Source: Chloroflexota bacterium (lineage in GTDB: Bacteria > Chloroflexota > UBA11872 > UBA12225). Taken from it: a stretch of 36,135 nt of DNA. The notes beneath the pieces were generated by a model. It searched no databases. It worked only from the letters and a program-made list of their open reading frames with translations, and was not told the origin of the DNA. Made by a program: the position numbers and the translations under genes. Of this stretch, positions 9,531 to 17,322 are shown piece by piece. The stretch lies in NCBI GenBank assembly GCA_947446285.1, contig CANFGH010000022.1:1-36135 (forward strand). The letters run 5' to 3'. Every line of letters starts with the position of its first letter. Position 1 is the first letter of the stretch.

Positions 9531-11597
9531 TCAGTCCATTCCGGTCACGACCGACTTGAGACGGTCAATCGCGGACTGGTTGTCCAGGCCCGACAGGTCT
9601 CCCAAGTTCGGGTCGGATGCCAGGACGGCTCGAACCACGCGACGCATGACTTTTCCGGACTTTGTTTTGGGAAGTTCTGAGACGATCACGACCGGGCTTG
9701 GGCGAAGGGTCTTGCCGAGATCCCGGACGACGATTTCCGCGATTTCGGTTGCGAGACGGGCAACACGTTCAGGGTCGTTCACATCACCCGCATCGCGCGG
9801 AACCGCGACTACAGCAAGGACTTCGCCTTTCACTTCATCTGGAATGCCGCATGCAGCAGCCTCGAGAATCCCGGGATGGGTCAGGACCGACGCTTCAACC
9901 TCGGCGGGTCCCAGTCGTTTGCCCGCGACCTTGATCGTGTCATCGGATCGCCCAAGGATGTACCAGCTTCCGTCCCGAGTGATTTGCGCCCAGTCACCAT
10001 GAACCCAGGTCCCTGTTTGGTCTGGACGAGTCCAATAGGTCTCCAGGTACCGTCGATCGGCAGCGGCCTGACGTGCGGGGTCGTGGTCGGGATGACCGGG
10101 TGGTGATCCACCCCAGAAACTCTGGGTCATGCCGACCCACGGTTGCGTGACGACGAGTTCGCCGACGTCTCCCCTGACCGGGTTGCCTCCATGATCGATG
10201 ACGTCGACCGACATTCCGGGTACGGCGCCGGTGAACCCGCACGGTTGCTGCGGTTCGATCGTGGTGCATCCCACGATGCCACCGGATATCTCCGTTCCTC
10301 CGGAATAATTGATGATCGGACATCGTCCCTGACCCACTTCGCTGAAAAACCACCACCACGCTTCAGGAGTCCACGGTTCACCGCTCGATCCGAGCGCCCG
10401 CAGCGATGAGCGGTCATGGCGGTTCACGGGATCGGATCCGTGTCGCATCAGGCTGCGGATTGCGGTCGGTGCAATGCCGAACACGCTCACCCGGTGCTTG
10501 GCAATGAATGCCCACAAGCGACCCGCGTCAGGCCAGTCGGGTGCGCCGTCATAGAGGCATACTGTCGCGCCGAGCAACAATGGGCCCTTGATGAGCCACG
10601 GCGCCATCATCCATCCCGGGTCCGAATACCAGCAGACCCGATCATCGGTCTGGACGTCGAACAGGACAATCTGATCGGCAGCCGACTTTATTGGGAACCC
10701 AGCCTGAATGTGCCGTGTGCCCTTCGGTTGACCAGTGGTGCCAGACGTGTAAATCACCATGTACGGATCATTTGCCAGAGTGGGCGCGGCTTGATGGTCG
10801 ACCGGTTGGCCCGCCAGAACCTCATGCCACCAGACGTCGCGACGTTCATCCCATGATGTCGTGCCACGATCGTTTTCTGACAGGCGACGGATCACGACAA
10901 CCCGTCGCACGCACGGTGAGAGCAGTACCGCGTGATCGGCGACAGCCTTGAGGTCCACCGCCTTGCCCCGACGGTATGCCCCGTCAACCGTGATGAGGAC
11001 TGATGCGTCGCAGTCATTCAGCCTCGTCGCAACCGCGGAGGCGCCAAACCCCGAGAAGATGGGCGTGAAGATTGCTCCGATACGACTGCAAGCGAGCATT
11101 GCGACGGCACACTCGACGATCAACGGCATGAAGATGCCAACGCGATCACCACGGCGCACTCCGAGAGCGGCCAATCCATGCGATGCCTTTGACACTTCTG
11201 CGTGCAATTGGAGATACGTGACGGCGCGCGTTGATCCCTCCTCACCTTCCCAGATGATGGCGGGGTGGTCGGCGCGTCCGTTAGCTATCCAGTGGTCGAG
11301 GGCCTGCTCGGTGTAGTTAAATCCCGCGTCTGGAAAGAAGGTGGCAAACGCAGGCCCGCGAGATAGGTCAAGGGTGCGCGAGGGAGGAGATTTCCAAACG
11401 ACCCCAATGTCCCTGGTCATCTGCTCCCAGAACCAGGCCGGGTCATTCGCACTTTGGCGCCTGAACTCGTCCAGGGAAGTCAAGCCAGCTACCTCGATCA
11501 GCCGGGCTAGGCGACTTCTCTTATGTTCAGCGGGTCCCGGTGTCCATGCGAATGACGCGCAACGGTCGCGGTCCCAGGCTGGTCTTGGTTCGGTCAT
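9531..11597 (-). CDS. Acyl-CoA synthetase (AMP-forming), acetyl-CoA-synthetase-like
   Basis: This 688-residue cytoplasmic enzyme activates a carboxylic acid with ATP and transfers it to CoA. Visible motifs are ACAS_N-type features (WFWEQMTRDI near 55-64), the A3 P-loop YTSGTTGQPKGTRH (about 283-296), YSGGTEISGG at 431-440, HGDWAQITRDGSWYILGRSD around 533-552, and the catalytic lysine Lys649 in KTKSGKVMRR. In true acetyl-CoA synthetases the YSGGTE position reads W-Q-T-E-T, and the tryptophan closes the acetate pocket. The Ser-Gly-Gly here suggests a larger acid. The ATG at 11597 is chosen for its GGAGAG ribosome site; the frame upstream is unlike the family. It is divergent from the enolase-superfamily gene at 11798. 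Confidence 0.87.
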   Translation of the reverse strand: MTEPRPAWDRDRCASFAWTPGPAEHKRSRLARLIEVAGLTSLDEFRRQSANDPAWFWEQMTRDIGVVWKSPPSRTLDLSRGPAFATFFPDAGFNYTEQALDHWIANGRADHPAIIWEGEEGSTRAVTYLQLHAEVSKASHGLAALGVRRGDRVGIFMPLIVECAVAMLACSRIGAIFTPIFSGFGASAVATRLNDCDASVLITVDGAYRRGKAVDLKAVADHAVLLSPCVRRVVVIRRLSENDRGTTSWDERRDVWWHEVLAGQPVDHQAAPTLANDPYMVIYTSGTTGQPKGTRHIQAGFPIKSAADQIVLFDVQTDDRVCWYSDPGWMMAPWLIKGPLLLGATVCLYDGAPDWPDAGRLWAFIAKHRVSVFGIAPTAIRSLMRHGSDPVNRHDRSSLRALGSSGEPWTPEAWWWFFSEVGQGRCPIINYSGGTEISGGIVGCTTIEPQQPCGFTGAVPGMSVDVIDHGGNPVRGDVGELVVTQPWVGMTQSFWGGSPPGHPDHDPARQAAADRRYLETYWTRPDQTGTWVHGDWAQITRDGSWYILGRSDDTIKVAGKRLGPAEVEASVLTHPGILEAAACGIPDEVKGEVLAVVAVPRDAGDVNDPERVARLATEIAEIVVRDLGKTLRPSPVVIVSELPKTKSGKVMRRVVRAVLASDPNLGDLSGLDNQSAIDRLKSVVTGMD

Positions 11598-11797
11598 GCC
11601 GGTCTCTCCACTCGGCGGCAGCGTATGGCACCCGGGGCGGGTGCGCAAGCTGGAACCGGTGCGATAGTTTCTGGGTGATTGCGGAACATATCTTCGAGGT
11701 CGTGCGGGTGCAGTCACTCTTGCCTGCAGTTGCAGACCGGCGATTCCCACGTGTCCGCATCAAATGGCCAATACATGCAGATGAAGGTAGGGGCACC

Positions 11798-12937
11798 ATG
11801 AGGATTACCGCGCTTGAACCAATCCTGTTTGACGCCGGACTTGATCGGGTCTGGTGTTTCGTTCGGATTGATACCGATGCAGGGATCTTCGGGTACGGTG
11901 AAGCGACCACGACCGAGCCGTTCATGGTGGCGTCGGTCGTCAGGCAGTTGGCATCGTGGCTCGTCGGTGAGGATCCGCGTCGCATCCAGGACCTTTGGCA
12001 ACGGATGTATGCGCGGTACCACAACGTCCGCGGTGGCAATCTGCTGCTTGCGGCGATGAGCGGGATTGAGCATGCCCTGTGGGATATCAAGGGCAAGGCG
12101 GCGGGAATGCCTGTCTACGAGCTGATTGGCGGCGCAATCCGTACCGTGGTTCCTGTCTATGCAAACCACATGTTCTTCTCACTTGGATCCGATCCGTTCC
12201 TTCCCCAAGGGGAGCGGTCCCACATGCCTGGCCGGTACCGTGACCGTGCGCTTGAGGCGGTTGCCCGAGGCTATCGTGCCATCAAGATTGCTCCTTTCGG
12301 CACGATCAGGGACACGATTGACCAAGCGGGCATCAGGCACGTCGGAGCGATTGTCGAGGCGGTGAGAGACGCCGTTGGTCCCGACGTGGAGATTGCCATC
12401 GATACGCATGGTCGGTTTGGCGTCGCCGCGGCTATCCGCGTCGCCAATTCACTCGCCGGTTACCGGCCGTTCTTCATTGAGGAAATCGTTGCACCCGAAA
12501 GCCCCGCGGCGATGCGCAAGGTTCGCGACATGGTGTCCGTACCTCTGGCCACCGGCGAACGGGTGTATACCAAGTGGGGATTTCAGGATCTCCTGAACCA
12601 TCAGGCTGTCGAGGTGATCCAGGTGGATGTTGCTCACTGCGGGGGCATCCTTGAAGCCAGGTTGATTGCCGGGTTGGCTGAATGCCACTTCGTGCAGGTT
12701 GCACCGCATGCGTGGTACGGACCGATTGCCCTCGCAGCGTCGCTCCACCTTGACGCCACGATCCCGAACTTCCTCATTCAGGAGGTTCCAGTGCCCCACG
12801 TCATGCCAGCCCAGCAACTGGACTTGACCGGCGACTTGCTCATCCCACGCGACGGGATGCTCGCAGTACCGGCCGGACCTGGCCTTGGCGTGACACTTGA
12901 TGAGGGCGTACTCGCGCGGCACCGGATCCACGGGTAA
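11798..12937 (+). CDS. Enolase-superfamily dehydratase, D-galactonate-dehydratase-like (MR/MLE)
   Basis: This 379-residue protein has the mandelate racemase/muconate lactonizing enzyme architecture: an N-terminal capping domain, then a (beta/alpha)7-beta barrel. Predicted Mg ligands are Asp202, Glu228 and Glu254. His204 lies in the IDTHGRF motif, which parallels the DFHGR motif of galactonate dehydratase. FIEEIVAP (226-233), TGERVYTKWGF (252-262) and APHAWYGPIALAA (302-314) also match that group. The reaction expected is syn or anti elimination of water from an aldonic acid to a 2-keto-3-deoxy acid. The ATG at 11798 has an AGGTAGGGG-like ribosome site. It heads a rightward run with an aldo/keto reductase and a cysteine hydrolase. 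The exact sugar acid is uncertain; the family is specificity-diverse. Confidence 0.88.
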   Translation: MRITALEPILFDAGLDRVWCFVRIDTDAGIFGYGEATTTEPFMVASVVRQLASWLVGEDPRRIQDLWQRMYARYHNVRGGNLLLAAMSGIEHALWDIKGKAAGMPVYELIGGAIRTVVPVYANHMFFSLGSDPFLPQGERSHMPGRYRDRALEAVARGYRAIKIAPFGTIRDTIDQAGIRHVGAIVEAVRDAVGPDVEIAIDTHGRFGVAAAIRVANSLAGYRPFFIEEIVAPESPAAMRKVRDMVSVPLATGERVYTKWGFQDLLNHQAVEVIQVDVAHCGGILEARLIAGLAECHFVQVAPHAWYGPIALAASLHLDATIPNFLIQEVPVPHVMPAQQLDLTGDLLIPRDGMLAVPAGPGLGVTLDEGVLARHRIHG

Positions 12938-13014
12938 TCTGGGCACCGGGCATCGACCGCAGAGATGCATTGACGGGCACAGGTTGGAACGTTGGCGGGA
13001 AGGACCGATTGCCA

Positions 13015-14010
13015 ATGAAGTACCGGACGATGGGGTCTCACGGCCCCGTGGTTTCCGCGATCGGTTTCGGGTGCTGGCCGATGGGGGCGGAGGACTACGG
13101 GCCAATTGATGACCGTGACATGGCCCTTGCGGTTGACCGGGCCATTGACGTTGGAGTGACGCTGTTTGACACGGCACCTGCGTACGGACATGGCCGCGCC
13201 GAGACAGTTCTCGGCGCGATGCTTGGAACGAGGCGGAAGGACATCGTCCTAGTTTCGAAGTGTGGCTTGCATTGGGACCAGGATGCGAACCCAAGCCCGT
13301 TCAGGCGGGATAGTTCCCGGGCGGCCATTCTTGATGGACCCGGTGGCCTCCACGAGCAATTGCGACGCCTTCGGACCGATTACCTGGACGTGTGGATGGT
13401 TCATTGGCCGGATGTGAGCGTGCTATTCGAAGAAACCATGACGGTTCTGATCGAGGCGCGCAATTCTGGCAAAGTCAGGCATCTTGGCGTCTCGAACTTC
13501 TCGCCACCGCAATTGCGTACGTGCCGGCAGCTGGCACCACTGGTCACGAATCAAGTGGGTTACAACTTGTTCGACCGGCGCTGGGAATTACAGGCATTTG
13601 AGACCTGCCGGGAACTCGATGTTTCAGTCATGGCGTACGGGTCGCTGGCTCACGGGCTACTGTCGGGCACCTGGGATCGCACCGCTCAGTTGGACGCAAC
13701 CGATTGGAGGAGCCGGGGAATGGCATTCCGCCAACCCCTCCTTACCGAAGAGAACCTGCCACTGAACCTCGACGTCGTGGATCGGTTAAAGGAAGTGGCC
13801 TCCCGTGTTGGCGTGTCGCTACCCCAACTCGCGTTGGCATGGGTGCTCCGGGAAGACGTTGTTGCGACGGCCTTGGTCGGTTGCCGTCGACCGTCAGAGG
13901 TTGATGACAATCTCGGCGCAATCGATCTGGCAATTGGTGACGACCTACTCGGCGAACTTGACGCCATCATGCAGGGCGCGGCTGGTCAGGTGCATGAGTT
14001 GCCTGCTTGA
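13015..14010 (+). CDS. Aldo/keto reductase
   Basis: This 331-residue NAD(P)-dependent oxidoreductase has the tetrad Asp52 and Tyr57 (LFDTAPAYGHGRAE), Lys82 (VSKCG) and His130 (WMVHWPD). The segment HLGVSNFSPPQL and the late QLALAWVLRED are typical of the AKR11/L-fucose-dehydrogenase-like branch, some members of which oxidise sugars at C1. GGAAGGA lies upstream of the ATG at 13015. It follows the galactonate-dehydratase-like gene by 77 bp, consistent with an operon in which it supplies the aldonic acid or reduces a product. It is clearly different from the aldo/keto reductase at 675, so this is not a recent tandem copy. Confidence 0.88.
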   Translation: MKYRTMGSHGPVVSAIGFGCWPMGAEDYGPIDDRDMALAVDRAIDVGVTLFDTAPAYGHGRAETVLGAMLGTRRKDIVLVSKCGLHWDQDANPSPFRRDSSRAAILDGPGGLHEQLRRLRTDYLDVWMVHWPDVSVLFEETMTVLIEARNSGKVRHLGVSNFSPPQLRTCRQLAPLVTNQVGYNLFDRRWELQAFETCRELDVSVMAYGSLAHGLLSGTWDRTAQLDATDWRSRGMAFRQPLLTEENLPLNLDVVDRLKEVASRVGVSLPQLALAWVLREDVVATALVGCRRPSEVDDNLGAIDLAIGDDLLGELDAIMQGAAGQVHELPA

Positions 14011-14085
14011 CAATTGGGTACGGTCCTGTTGCCAGAGCCCGGGTGGTCGGAGTTGTGGCGAACTCGAAGGGTGGGTAACCAACTA

Positions 14086-14853
14086 GTGATCAACATCCAG
14101 GCTCGCCTGCAGCATTTGGTGGAGCGTGGTGGGTACCGCATTTGGGAAGTCAGCGAGACAGTGCGGGAATGCGATCCGGCCCGTACGGCACTCGTGCTGT
14201 GCGATGTCTGGGACCGGCATACCTGCCGGGGCGCCGAGGAACGTCTCGCACGTCTCTTGCCGGGGATTGCCCTGGTGGTCGAGCGGTTCCGGAACGCTGG
14301 CGCACTGATCGTCCATGCACCCTCCGATACCATCGATTTTTATGAGGGAATGCCCGCCCGCGAGCGTGTAAAGACGGTTTCTGGGTCGGTTGACGCGTCC
14401 CCCCCGGCGGATCATCCCCATGAGGTTCCGCCCTTGCCGATTGATCCGACCGACCCGTGCGACACCTGTCCGGATTCTGACCATCCTGAGCACAGGACAG
14501 GCATGCCATACCCGTGGACGCGCCAGCATGCTGCGATTGAGATCGATCAAGAGCGTGATGTCGTGTCGGCCGATGGCACTGAGCTGTGGAAATACTATTC
14601 AGCCCGCGGTATCGACCAAGTCATCATTGCGGGTGTCCATACGAATATGTGCATCCTCAACCGGACATTTGCCATCAAGCAACTCGTCAGGTGGGGGTTT
14701 TCGCCAATCCTCTTGAGGGATTTGACAGATTGTATGTACAGTCCCGAGAAGTCTCCGTACGTGTCCCATGAAGAGGCCACAGGCCTGGTGGTCGGGTACA
14801 TCGAGAAGTTCTGGTGCGCAACCGCCTCGAGCGTTCACCTCTCGACCGAGTGA
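14086..14853 (+). CDS. Isochorismatase-like cysteine hydrolase
   Basis: The 255-residue protein belongs to the isochorismatase-like hydrolase fold. Asp40 (LVLCDVWDRHTC) and Cys189 (IAGVHTNMCIL) fit the Asp and Cys of the usual Asp-Lys-Cys triad. No lysine is evident at the middle position: the segment before VVSADGTELW reads IEIDQERD. The C-terminal half, with RDLTDCMYSPEKSPYVSH and YIEKFW, matches a subfamily I associate with large environmental genomes. An extended Pro/Asp-rich segment (about 95-145) with DPCDTCPD separates the two halves. The start is uncertain: GTG at 14086 is favoured (GAAGGG upstream), while in-frame GTG at 14071 and TTG at 14014 also exist. It closely follows the aldo/keto reductase and probably shares its transcript. 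The substrate is unknown. Confidence 0.8.
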   Translation: MINIQARLQHLVERGGYRIWEVSETVRECDPARTALVLCDVWDRHTCRGAEERLARLLPGIALVVERFRNAGALIVHAPSDTIDFYEGMPARERVKTVSGSVDASPPADHPHEVPPLPIDPTDPCDTCPDSDHPEHRTGMPYPWTRQHAAIEIDQERDVVSADGTELWKYYSARGIDQVIIAGVHTNMCILNRTFAIKQLVRWGFSPILLRDLTDCMYSPEKSPYVSHEEATGLVVGYIEKFWCATASSVHLSTE

Positions 14854-14917
14854 AATGTTGCGTCTTCACGTGATGGGTGCTTGATGTCCGTCAAACATCG
14901 CGTCCGGTAATTGGCGG

Positions 14918-15475
14918 TCACGAATTGGTTGGGCGCGTGTAACCCACGGTGATTGAGGCCGAGGCAAGCGTAATCTCGCTGGTGCTGGACAAGAGCTCCT
15001 CCCGTGTCACGCCCTGTTGCCGGTCAGGCACCGTTGGCATGGACTGAAGAGCGAAGACCGTGAGGACGTAGTCCTTCATCCCCGGCCCCTTTGAACAGCG
15101 GGGTGCGTATTCGCCCCGGCCGATGATGCTGTTCGCCCCAAACGTGCCGATTTCCCTGCTGGTTGTCGGCAACTCACTGACCCACTGAGGAGTGTCGTAC
15201 ACAACGAGGTCCGCATGTGTCTCGAAGTGATTGACTTGCGTATGCATTGTCACCGCGTACGACACAGTTCCCGATGGAGCTCCACTCCAGATGATCGACG
15301 GCGTTTCGGCCCATCCGTCACAGGTGTGGGCTGCCGCGAGCATGCACCCTGGCGCGTCCGGACTGGAGAGCGTGAACCGTTCAGTGGCGGGCTGTGCCTG
15401 CGCGCTGGACGCATCCGATGTGGCGGATCCGTTCCTGCTCAAACCCGTCGAGGCCCATCGGCCCGCAGGAAGCAT
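14918..15475 (-). CDS. PEBP/YbhB-YbcL family protein, N-terminus disrupted by a frameshift
   Basis: The frame has the phosphatidylethanolamine-binding protein fold seen in bacterial YbhB/YbcL. Marks are FTLSSPDAPG, TPSIIWSGAPSGTVSYAV, HADLVVYDTPQWVSELP, GTFGANSIIGRGEYAPRC, DYVLTVFALQSMP and the terminal VGYTRP. These proteins bind ligands or lipids in the cytoplasm or periplasm; their function is largely unknown. As written, the frame begins with MLPAGRWASTG and has an in-frame TAG shortly upstream. A signal-peptide-like start lies just upstream in the +1 frame (see 15476-15521), so the intact gene was probably exported. It is convergent with the isochorismatase-like gene and divergent from the RraA-family gene. 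The fold call is good; the functional state is not. Confidence 0.75.
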   Translation of the reverse strand: MLPAGRWASTGLSRNGSATSDASSAQAQPATERFTLSSPDAPGCMLAAAHTCDGWAETPSIIWSGAPSGTVSYAVTMHTQVNHFETHADLVVYDTPQWVSELPTTSREIGTFGANSIIGRGEYAPRCSKGPGMKDYVLTVFALQSMPTVPDRQQGVTREELLSSTSEITLASASITVGYTRPTNS

Positions 15476-15521
15476 CGAGTGCGCTCGTAAAAGCTAGAGG
15501 AATGAACAGTCGGCGGTTCAT
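15476..15521 (-). pseudogene. Out-of-frame signal peptide start of the PEBP-family gene
   Basis: An ATG at 15521 opens MNRRLFIPLAFTSAL in a frame one base off from the PEBP frame at 15475. Removing a single base near 15476 joins it to MLPAGRWASTG. The result is a textbook Sec signal: Arg-Arg N-region, a 16-residue hydrophobic core, and an RWA/STG cleavage site. The distance from 15521 to the stop is 3n+1, in line with one surplus base. It could be a sequencing error or a true inactivating mutation. Confidence 0.6.
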
Positions 15522-15718
15522 CGTGTTCCCATTGCCGGGTGAATGATGATGGTGTCGCTGCACAACGGCGCAAGTCGCCCCCCAGCGTTTGCGACACTTC
15601 CATTCTGCGAGGCTGCCATGGATCGCGTGCTAACGGAGTGATAGGCAGTTTTCAGCGCGGTATTGTCAATCGGCACGCATGGTGCTTGTTTCTGAGGTGG
15701 GAAAGGACGGTTCAAACG

Positions 15719-16402
15719 ATGAACATTGATGCGATCAGGCGTCTTGTGGAGTTCGACACGCCGACGGTAGCGAATGGCTTGGAGTTGCTCGAGGTTCGAG
15801 ACCCCTCATTTGGGTATACAGGGCCCGACATTCGGTGCCTGATGCCTGAGGCTGGTCCTCGGGTTGGCATCGCGGTAACCGCTCGCATGGACACGACCTC
15901 GCCGGGGATGGACGACCCGCACTCGCTCTTTGACGATTGGCTTCGCCTGATGGTTGAAGTGTCAGATCGGCATGGTGGGAACCTACCTGTTTTCGCGGTG
16001 ATTGAGTCTGTTGGAGTTCGTCCTCGGTACACCGTGACAATCGGTGACGGCATGGGAACCTTCATGCGGATGGCCGGAGCAGTCGGGTACCTGACAAACG
16101 GATGCATACGAGACATTGAGGGCGTGCGAGGCGTGCCTCTTCCCTGTTGGGCTGCCGGCCTCTCGCCGATGCATGGGAAGATCCGTTGGCTTGACGTCAA
16201 TAGTCCGGTCGTCATCGACGGAATGACGGTCCATCCGGGGGACGTGATCCATGCCGATGAGAACGGCACCTTGGCCATTCCCCCCGGTGTCGCCGATCAG
16301 GTCTACGACCGTGCCCTTGAGGTTCGGCGTAAGGAGGCAGCCCTGTTTGACCGTCTGCGCGCCCCCGAAATGGACATTCGCACCCACCTCGGGATGCGCT
16401 AG
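15719..16402 (+). CDS. RraA-family protein (4-hydroxy-4-methyl-2-oxoglutarate aldolase-like)
   Basis: This 227-residue protein has the RraA/HMG-aldolase fold. The key segment runs from GDGMGTFMRMAGAVGYL (109-125) to NGCIRD (127-132), where Arg131 and Asp132 correspond to the substrate- and metal-binding RD pair. The later HPGDVIHADENGTLAIP is the standard C-terminal block. Family members are divalent-metal pyruvate aldolases or oxaloacetate decarboxylases; a subset only resembles the RNase E regulator RraA. The ATG at 15719 has AAGGAC upstream. Lying among sugar-acid dehydratases, an aldolase role is more likely than RNase regulation. It is a second pyruvate-aldolase candidate besides the HpcH/HpaI protein at 1-510. 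Confidence 0.85.
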   Translation: MNIDAIRRLVEFDTPTVANGLELLEVRDPSFGYTGPDIRCLMPEAGPRVGIAVTARMDTTSPGMDDPHSLFDDWLRLMVEVSDRHGGNLPVFAVIESVGVRPRYTVTIGDGMGTFMRMAGAVGYLTNGCIRDIEGVRGVPLPCWAAGLSPMHGKIRWLDVNSPVVIDGMTVHPGDVIHADENGTLAIPPGVADQVYDRALEVRRKEAALFDRLRAPEMDIRTHLGMR

Positions 16403-16408
16403 GGAACT

Positions 16409-16441
16409 GGACCAGACCGCGGTGGTGCCTACGCGTGGTCC
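16409..16441. terminator. Stem-loop between convergent genes
   Basis: GGACCA (16409-16414) pairs with TGGTCC (16436-16441), and an inner CGCG/CGCG pair extends the stem after a three-base bulge. It lies six bases past the RraA-family stop and 21 bp before the stop of the opposing isomerase gene, a suitable place for a shared terminator. No clear T-run follows on either strand. Confidence 0.35.
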
Positions 16442-16461
16442 GTTTGCACTCGATGGTGAAC

Positions 16462-17235
16462 TCACTTCCCTCCGTACGCGAGATACAGTGACCGGAAGTA
16501 CTGCAGAACCCGGCTTGGATCGCTGCTCTCCGGCGCGCATTCGGCCAGGCAGTAACCGGAGTACCCGGTTGCGGTCAGAAGAGACAAGAGCTCCGACCAC
16601 GGATACTCCTCGTCCGTCAGGTCGTGCAGGTGCACAAGACCGATCCGGTCGCTGACCAGGCCAAAGTCGTGTCGCACCGAACCGCGTTCGTCGACATCGA
16701 ACCGCGTATTCGAGTTCCAACAGAGGACGACATTCGGGTGGTTTGCAACGTCGATGACGTGTCGCATGTGAATTGCATCGCCCACCGACCCATGCATCTC
16801 AAGGCGAATGACGACACCGTTGTCGGCAGCGGTTTGACCGCATTCCCTGAGGGCGTGCCCAATCTGGTCAAGCGTCGCCTCAATTGCGATGCCAGACGCG
16901 AGGTTGTCGCCGTTAGGCCGGACCTTCACCCCACCTGCACCGACATCGTGTGCAAGTTGCAACGCGCCTTTCGTTCCTTCGATATTTGAGCGAACAACTG
17001 ACTGATCAGTTGAGTGGTACTCGTAGATTGACCCGATGCCTACCAGTTCGATGGGTGATGCTGCGAACTGGCGACGGACGTCAGCCCGGGCCTCTGCCGA
17101 CATGCTTTCCTCAACGCCATGCGCGTGGGTCGTCCGGAGTTCGACCCCTGCGTATTTCAGGAGTGTGAGATTGGAAATGATTGTTGGGACATCCCAGTCC
17201 TTTCCCAACTGATAGGTAACAAGGCCGAGTTTCAT
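16462..17235 (-). CDS. Sugar phosphate isomerase/epimerase family protein (xylose-isomerase-like TIM barrel)
   Basis: The 257-residue protein is an AP-endonuclease-2/xylose-isomerase-like TIM barrel. It begins MKLGLVTYQLGKDWD with YAGVELRTTHAHG. Candidate metal ligands are Glu in RLEMHGS, Asp or Asn around VVLCWNSN, His in LVHLHDL and Glu in CLAECAPES, the usual Glu-Asp-His-Glu arrangement. The ATG at 17235 has AAGGACC upstream and was chosen over 17256. It lies 87 bp downstream of the 609-residue unrecognised gene on the same strand, so the two are probably co-transcribed. The substrate is likely a keto-sugar or sugar acid but cannot be named. Confidence 0.82.
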   Translation of the reverse strand: MKLGLVTYQLGKDWDVPTIISNLTLLKYAGVELRTTHAHGVEESMSAEARADVRRQFAASPIELVGIGSIYEYHSTDQSVVRSNIEGTKGALQLAHDVGAGGVKVRPNGDNLASGIAIEATLDQIGHALRECGQTAADNGVVIRLEMHGSVGDAIHMRHVIDVANHPNVVLCWNSNTRFDVDERGSVRHDFGLVSDRIGLVHLHDLTDEEYPWSELLSLLTATGYSGYCLAECAPESSDPSRVLQYFRSLYLAYGGK

Positions 17236-17322
17236 TGGGATGGTCCTTGACGGCAAATTCAGTGATGGCTTTTGGTGGGGATCCGGACCAATTGCGGACC
17301 CGGCGCCCCGTACCGACTTGGG

